Origin: Chelonoidis abingdonii
Taxonomy: Eukaryota; Chordata; Testudines; Testudinidae
Direction of reading: 5' to 3'
Assembly: GCF_003597395.2 (NCBI RefSeq)
Contig: NC_133771.1
Span: 137,880,605-137,944,604, forward strand
DNA: 64,000 bases
Below are positions 58,833 through 64,000 of this stretch, one piece after another. Each line of letters starts with the position of its first letter. Positions within the stretch are counted from its first letter, which is position 1. The translations under genes and the position numbers were made by a program. The notes beneath the pieces are model-generated. The model was not told the DNA's origin. It searched no databases and saw only the letters and a list, made by a program, of their open reading frames with translations.

Positions 58833-59439
58833 ATAGTCACTAGGAGCCACCCGTGAAGGTGAAGAAACTGCAGTCAGCGCCGGGAAGTCTGCACGTGTCT
58901 GAGGTAAGCAGGTTGGAGAGTGGCAGGGTAATTGGAGCAGGCTAATTGAACAGGCCGAGCATACGTGGCGTATTAGTGCTGCCTGGAACCCGCTGGATGA
59001 TCATGATGATCAGCGAGCTCTGGCTCCTGCCAAAGTTTCGAGCAGGACCCAATGCCTGGGGGAACGGCGAGAGAAGGCATAAAGGTGGTGGCCCTCCACA
59101 GCATGAGAACAGCGACCCAAGATCGGTCCGGGGAGAACCTAGAAGGAGGGGCAGGCCTCGGACATTTCCGTTCTCGCTGTAAGCGAACAGGTCAATCTGT
59201 GGGGACGAAAAACCCCACTTCTGGCCACAAATGCATCACATCAGACAGGGCGACCACTCTGAGACAGGAAAACCTGCTGAGTCGAATTGCCAAGGAGAAA
59301 GATGCTACAGATTTATCGAGTGGCTATGCAAAAGTCCAGAGACGGATGGACTCCTGACAAAAGGAGGAGGAACCATGTCCCTACGCCCAGGTTGCCTCTG
59401 TAGTACAGTGTTGTGCTGGCTGTAAACACTAATTGAGAC

Positions 59440-59725
59440 GCTACGGCTTGCAGCTGCTGCTGACCCCTGGCCGCCAGGGCACGACTGCTCTCAATCTTTG
59501 GAACATTGACTTGGAACGCCAGCCCCCCTGAGAGACCAACAGGGCCTTAAGCTCGCAGGTTACTGAGGTGAGCACCCTGAGCTGAAGAGATGACGCCTGC
59601 ATCGTCAGGAGACATGTGAGGGCTGGGCGGATAGATGCACATCCCTGCCCAACCAGGGAAGGAGTTAGCCACCTTCTAGGGAGCCTAGGATGCTCAGGGA
59701 ATGGTGAGTCTGGTGAACGCATGTT
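59440..59725 (-). pseudogene. DIRS RNase H-region relic, copy 2
   Basis: The 93-codon frame at 59441-59722 aligns loosely with the RNase H-like part of vertebrate DIRS pol. A TMQASS string stands where TDASLxGWGAH is expected, followed by a leucine-rich segment. The match is by memory and eye, so tentative. The equivalent region is absent from copy 1. Confidence 0.45.
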
Positions 59726-61339
59726 ATCGGGCCCCTATCGGCAAGTACGCCGATTTGAGCCAAACTTGGAGATGCCAGAGGCAGAGCTTAGCGTGTTTGG
59801 TTACAACCTAGGCAGAAGCGGTGGGACCCGGGAGACCGAGACAAGTGGACCCGAGTGGATGTTGGGCTAAGCAGGGTTATAGAGAGGGCTATAGAGCCTT
59901 GCAGAAACAACTTGCCGGCTGTGTAGGGTCATTCGCCTAGCCCCCTTCACTTTCGGGGTACTGGCCGCCTGTTGGCCCTGCCGTTCCCGGCGTTTTCTGA
60001 CCACTGAATGACTAGCGTGCAGGGAGGACGACGGACAGATCAGTAGTCGTCCTCCATAGAGCATCGGCATTCGCTCTGGATGGTCCGAATAAACGGGTAG
60101 GGCCCCTAAGTGGGGCAACCGGCGATAGAATGTCACGTACCAGGGGTCCCCTACCGCTCCGGGAACTCCTCTGCAGCGGAGGTCGCATGAGTGCTACCTC
60201 CAAAGGAGAGCCTGATGGACACTCTCAGGGTGTTGTGGCACACCAGAAATCGCGGTCCTGAGCATAAGAGCTGTCCACGTGGGAAGAACTGATGTGTGTC
60301 TGGATGGCCATGGAGGTGCGAAAGATCAATGGGGCAGAGAGTCCTGACTCTACCCGGCTGCCACCTTAGGCCCTGGGACCAGGACCGAAGGCGCACTGGA
60401 CCTGGAACGAGATCCGGACCTGCGACAGAGCGGTTGGCTGGGAGGTCGATCGACCGAGATCTCGAGATTGGGAGCGGCTGTGCTACAAGCGTCACAGGTG
60501 CTGTAGCGGATGCTGAGAGCCGAACGGTGCCGGATTACAGTCGGTGAACGGACACCACCTGTGCGGCGAGTGCAACCGGTGCCGAGGAGAGCAGTCGCGG
60601 GACTGCCAAGTGGCGTGGAAGCAGGAGTGCCGACGGAGACTTGGACCATCTGGCGGGACCGTGATCATGAACGTGCGCTCTGCTAGCGCCTGACAGAGAT
60701 GTCGTATCACTCAAGGCAGTTGCAAGAGACTGTATTACGCGCACCGGCGGTGCGGGGGTTCAGGCAGCATCCACTCTGTCACGGCAACGAGATCCTCGGC
60801 GCTGTGAATGTCTCCAAGCGTGGAGGGAACAGAAGCCGACCACCAGTGTGGGGAGGGATCTGTCAGGCACGGATTCGAGCCGGCCCTTGTGGACGCGGGA
60901 TCGACGGTGCTGAACGTCGCCGTGCTCACAGGTGTCAGTGCCAGCGACCGGCTTAGAAACAGGCTCTCTGTCCGCTGTGCAGTTTGCCCGGAGCAGTAAG
61001 GAGCAGGAAGCTTCGACCAGCAGGTGCACCGAGGAGCACTCAGGCACTGGATTCAACGGCCTGTGGGACTGGGATCGAGGTGCGACTTGTCGGTCGCTTT
61101 GCGGTAGGTGTCGGTGCCGTCGGGGCGATGCGTCTTAGATGAGCTCTGGCTGCGGGGCGTTACGCACGTGTAGGACATCGGAGCTGGCAGAGCCGGAAGC
61201 TCACCACGGCGCATGCCCGGTGAGCGGTCAGGCACTGGATTCAACGGCCCGTGGACCGAATCAACATGCCGGCATCCTCAGTGCCTCTGCAGGTGTTTGG
61301 TCCTGGCGACCCGACGTAAAGAGCTTTGGCTGCGGTGGC

Positions 61340-61770
61340 CGGGTTAGCACGGGAGCAACAGGAGCAGGGAGCCAACCACAGCGCGTGCCGGCGAGCTGTT
61401 TGGGCACTGGCAGGAGGAGTCCGTGTCTTTCTTAACCCCAGAGAGAGGGAGCGGTGCCGAATCGACGTTGGTGCCGGTAACGGCCAGGTGCGGTGGGGTT
61501 GCCGGTGCCGGAGGAGGCGCTTCTGTCTGCCGAGTAGCCGCACTCGTGCAGAAGGGGATGGGAAAAGAGTGCTGCTGCAATTTTGTTCTTTTGTTAAACG
61601 CCTTGCAAATGGGGCACTTAGCGTGTGAAAATAAGATCCCAACGGCACCGTAAACAGAGTCGTGTGGATCTCCTGTCAGCAACGGCCGGAGGCCGCCAAG
61701 CTGGATAAGAACCGGTGGCGCAGGCATGGGCTCCGGCACCGGTTTGCGGGGAGGGCTTATCCCGACCAAT
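61340..61770 (-). pseudogene. DIRS gag-like relic, copy 2
   Basis: A minus-strand frame near the 5' inverted repeat contains KCPICKAFNKRTK, matching the end of the Cys-His knuckle and following basic helix of the gag-like protein in copy 1 (HICTSFRARTKKER). The rest is proline- and serine-rich and frameshifted; more such sequence, rich in Arg/Ser/Asp codons, continues down to about 60100. Confidence 0.6.
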
Positions 61771-62125
61771 CGCTACTATGGTTAAACTAACTATGCTAGC
61801 AAAGAAAAACGCCTAAGTATAGATAAATATATATATAAAAGGATTATAACTATATATCTAAATACACAAGAACTACGAGTAGCTAGGGGAGCGGAGGTCA
61901 GCTAAGCTGTGCTCCACTGTTCCAACGACCGACACGGGCGGTAAGAAGGAACTGAGGAGCGGTTGGGTTGGAAGGGGTATATATCAGGCACCATAGTGGC
62001 GCCACTCCCGGGGGCGACCTGCCGGCCCACCGAGTGTTGCTAGGGTAAAAGTTTCTCCGACGAACGTGCACGCAGCACGCACACACCTAACTGGAATGGA
62101 TATGAGCAAGTACTCGAAGAAGAAC

Positions 62126-62560
62126 TATAAATATTCTTTCCCCACCCCGCATAACATCTTTGAATTGCTTCCATTCCCCTCACAAGAAGTAAAAACAAAG
62201 AGAGAGTTCAGTTGGTCTTCAAACTTATTCTAAGAACATGCAGCATTTAATTTACTATTTGTGATAACATTATGTTTGCACTCTCTCAAAGGAAAATTCA
62301 GCCTTGTGTTTCAGTCATTATCAAGGAACTGGATCTCTCTTTATGTTCTTAATGTAATTTGGCCATATTAAAGGAATTTGTACATGAAAACTGAAGTTGA
62401 TCAAGAACAAAGGAATCCCTGCACTGATGTGGCTACAGAGGGAAGACACTAGCCTAATGTCTTTTCAGTGCAAGAAAGTGCAACCTAAAGTATATCGAAC
62501 CAGATCCTAGCGTCACTGAAGTTTATGGGAAATCTGCTATTGACTTCAACGTGACCTAGG
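62126..62560. other. Non-coding spacer
   Basis: AT-rich sequence between DIRS copy 2 and the small hAT element; nothing recognised. Confidence 0.4.
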
Positions 62561-62568
62561 ATCTAGCC

Positions 62569-62784
62569 CAGTGGCTGAACACGGCCCGTCAGAGTAATCC
62601 GCTGGCGGGCCACAAGGCAGTTTCTTTACATTGACTGTCCGCAGGCACGGCTGCCGACAGCTCCAAGTGGCCACAGTTCACCACTCCTGGCCAATGGGAG
62701 CTGCTGCAGGAAGTCTCATGGCCCACCAACAGATCACCCTGATGGGCCACATGCAGCCTACGGGTCACAGGTTTCTCACCACTG
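62569..62784. mobile_element. hAT-like non-autonomous element, 216 bp, perfect 8-bp duplication
   Basis: Begins CAGTGGCTGAACACGGCCCG and ends GGTTTCTCACCACTG, inverted at the tips. Identical octamers ATCTAGCC lie at 62561-62568 and 62785-62792. Non-coding. Confidence 0.92.
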
Positions 62785-62792
62785 ATCTAGCC

Positions 62793-63199
62793 CATAGAGT
62801 ATATACTGAGAGGACTAAAATGCAATCCCCTATGAGGGCCATAACGTTGGACTTTTTCTTGGGAAGGGGTGTCTTTAAATCAGAAAATTTGTAGCCTGAT
62901 GAAAAAAGTAAATATAATTACAGTTTTGATTAGACACGATATGATAATCAGTTCTTAAGAACTGGGAACAGGATTACAGGTCTGTTTTTGTTACCTTTCT
63001 ACACATTAAAGAGGCTCACCCTAACTATTTTGACTAAATTAAGAGCTATTATTACTTTTATGGTCCTGCTTATAAATGTTTACCACAGAAAGCACCTCCA
63101 TAATTCCTTAAGCTGAAGCCTTTATTTATACTTACACATCTTACCCATGTTTTCTTGGGTTGTATAAAAATTAGTATTATAAATCACTTCAGCCGATAT
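62793..63199. other. Non-coding AT-rich spacer
   Basis: No gene or repeat recognised. Confidence 0.4.
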
Positions 63200-63737
63200 C
63201 CAGTGTCACACTCCAGGGCAACTGCACCTGTATTTTCCCCTCATGGTCCAGCACAGGTACCCACTCTAGGCTCCCATCTCCTCAGCTGTCACCTCTCAGT
63301 TAAGATCTGCATCTCTCACCCTCCTGACTGGGGTATTTCCACATGGCACAGCTCCCTGCCTCTACTGTGACCTCCCCAGCAAAGTCAGGCTGCCTAAGCC
63401 AGTCTGCTTTACTATTCTCTTCAGAGATGGTAAACAGCATAATTACCACAGCTAAATTACCACACAGCTCTTTCTAAGCAAGCACGTTTATTCTTGAGGT
63501 AAAAGCATTACAGAGAAAACCTGTTAAAAACAAAAAAAGAACCTACTTGCATGTAAATAAATTATCAGATATCCTCTTACTCTCACAAGGGCTCTAATTA
63601 GTGTCAGTCCTTCCAATTCTTACCTAAGGATTGGGGCCCTCCATTTGATAGAAGGTCCTGTCTGTTTGCTGGATCAAAATGAGAGCCCTGAGTCAGTTTA
63701 AACTCAGGCTACTTATCCAAAAATCCTTACTCTATCT
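63200..63737. repeat. LTR-like interspersed repeat
   Basis: From TGTCACACTCCAGGGCAACT onward the block includes CACACAGCTCTTTCTAAGC and ACGTTTATTCTTGAGGTAAA. I recall this as an abundant turtle interspersed sequence with LTR-like features. It contains a reversed AATAAA near 63489. Ends and family are uncertain. Confidence 0.4.
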
Positions 63738-64000
63738 AGTATCAGAGGGGTAGCCATGTTAGTCTGAATCTGTAAAAGCAGCAGAGAATCCTGTGACACC
63801 TTATAGACTAACAGACATTTTGGATCATGAGCTTTCGTGGGTGAATACCCACTTCGTCAGATGAATGTAGTGGAAATTTCCAGGGGCAGGTATATATATG
63901 CTAGCAAGCAAGCTAGAGATAACGAGGTTAGTTCAATCAGCGAGGATGAGGCCCTGTTCTAGCAGTTGAGGTGTGAAAACCAAGAGAGGAGAAACTGGCT
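63738..64000 (-). mobile_element. Penelope-like element, 3' end, runs off the window
   Basis: Starts GTATCAGAGGGGTAGCCATG and passes through GGGTGAATACCCACTTCG, the reverse complement of the 15.9-kb fragment. It continues into ATAACGAGGTTAGTTCAATC and is still in element at the window edge. The 3' end is at 63738; the GIY-YIG and RT coding part should lie beyond 64000. Family from memory of the turtle repeat; no coding sequence is visible here. Confidence 0.6.

Larger units (their letters stand above)
57350..62125 (-). mobile_element. DIRS-type retrotransposon, copy 2, decayed
   Basis: Inverted termini: GTTGCTCATATCCATTCCAG and GTTAGGTGTGCGCGCGCC at the left (57390-57428) pair with GTGTTGCTAGGGT...CACACACCTAACTGGAATGG at 62030-62100. 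The shared inner part GAGTGGCGCCACTATGGTGC is present at both ends. Beside the left repeat, GAGCAACACAATCTGGC and AGAACAACAGTTACAAGGG (57604-57642) are inverted copies of the outer end, the internal complementary region. At 4.78 kb it keeps more of the middle than copy 1. It lies in the same orientation 940 bp away and is a different subfamily by sequence. Confidence 0.85.

Overview
The window is nuclear DNA of a vertebrate, most probably a hard-shelled (cryptodiran) turtle. The strongest pointer is a tRNA-headed SINE with a CR1-like 3' tail (7661-7850, again at 27444-27871), the architecture known as the tortoise polIII/SINE. CR1, Penelope-like, DIRS, hAT and Harbinger sequences of reptilian type agree with this. 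The organism call is an inference from repeat families I recognise by memory; no host gene could be named. There are no rRNA genes, CRISPR arrays, bacterial operons or functional tRNA genes.

Layout. 1-3.1 kb: AT-rich DNA with one LTR-like block. 3.1-7.5 kb: a nearly full-length, decayed PIF/Harbinger transposon with a Myb/SANT-like gene and a convergent transposase gene, followed by a SINE. 9.2-11.6 kb: a DIRS recombinase relic, a composite DNA-transposon patch and a solo LTR. 13.2-37.3 kb: six short stretches with splice signals on the minus strand that look like exons of one unidentified host gene, ending in a stop codon at 13221. The intervening DNA is intron-like and carries hAT, mariner, Harbinger MITE and SINE insertions, many with readable target-site duplications. 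38-45 kb: a cluster of hAT copies, a CR1 LINE split by a hAT element, and a MIR-like SINE.

45.2-50.6 kb (minus strand) is the most interesting unit: a GC-rich non-LTR retrotransposon with a proline-rich repetitive leader, zinc fingers, reverse transcriptase and a C-terminal restriction-like endonuclease. It resembles the NeSL/Utopia/R2 superclade, NeSL/Utopia more than 28S-specific R2. It is broken by a few stops and frameshifts, and the readable stops look like CGA-to-TGA CpG decay.

53.0-56.4 and 57.35-62.1 kb are two same-orientation (minus) DIRS-type tyrosine-recombinase retrotransposons with inverted terminal repeats and an internal complementary region beside the 3' repeat. The first has lost the middle of its pol region. 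The window closes with a small hAT with a perfect 8-bp duplication, an LTR-like block and the 3' end of a Penelope-like element running off the edge.

None of the transposon genes appears intact. The candidate host exons are the only sequences likely to be under present coding constraint, and their exon chain is incomplete.
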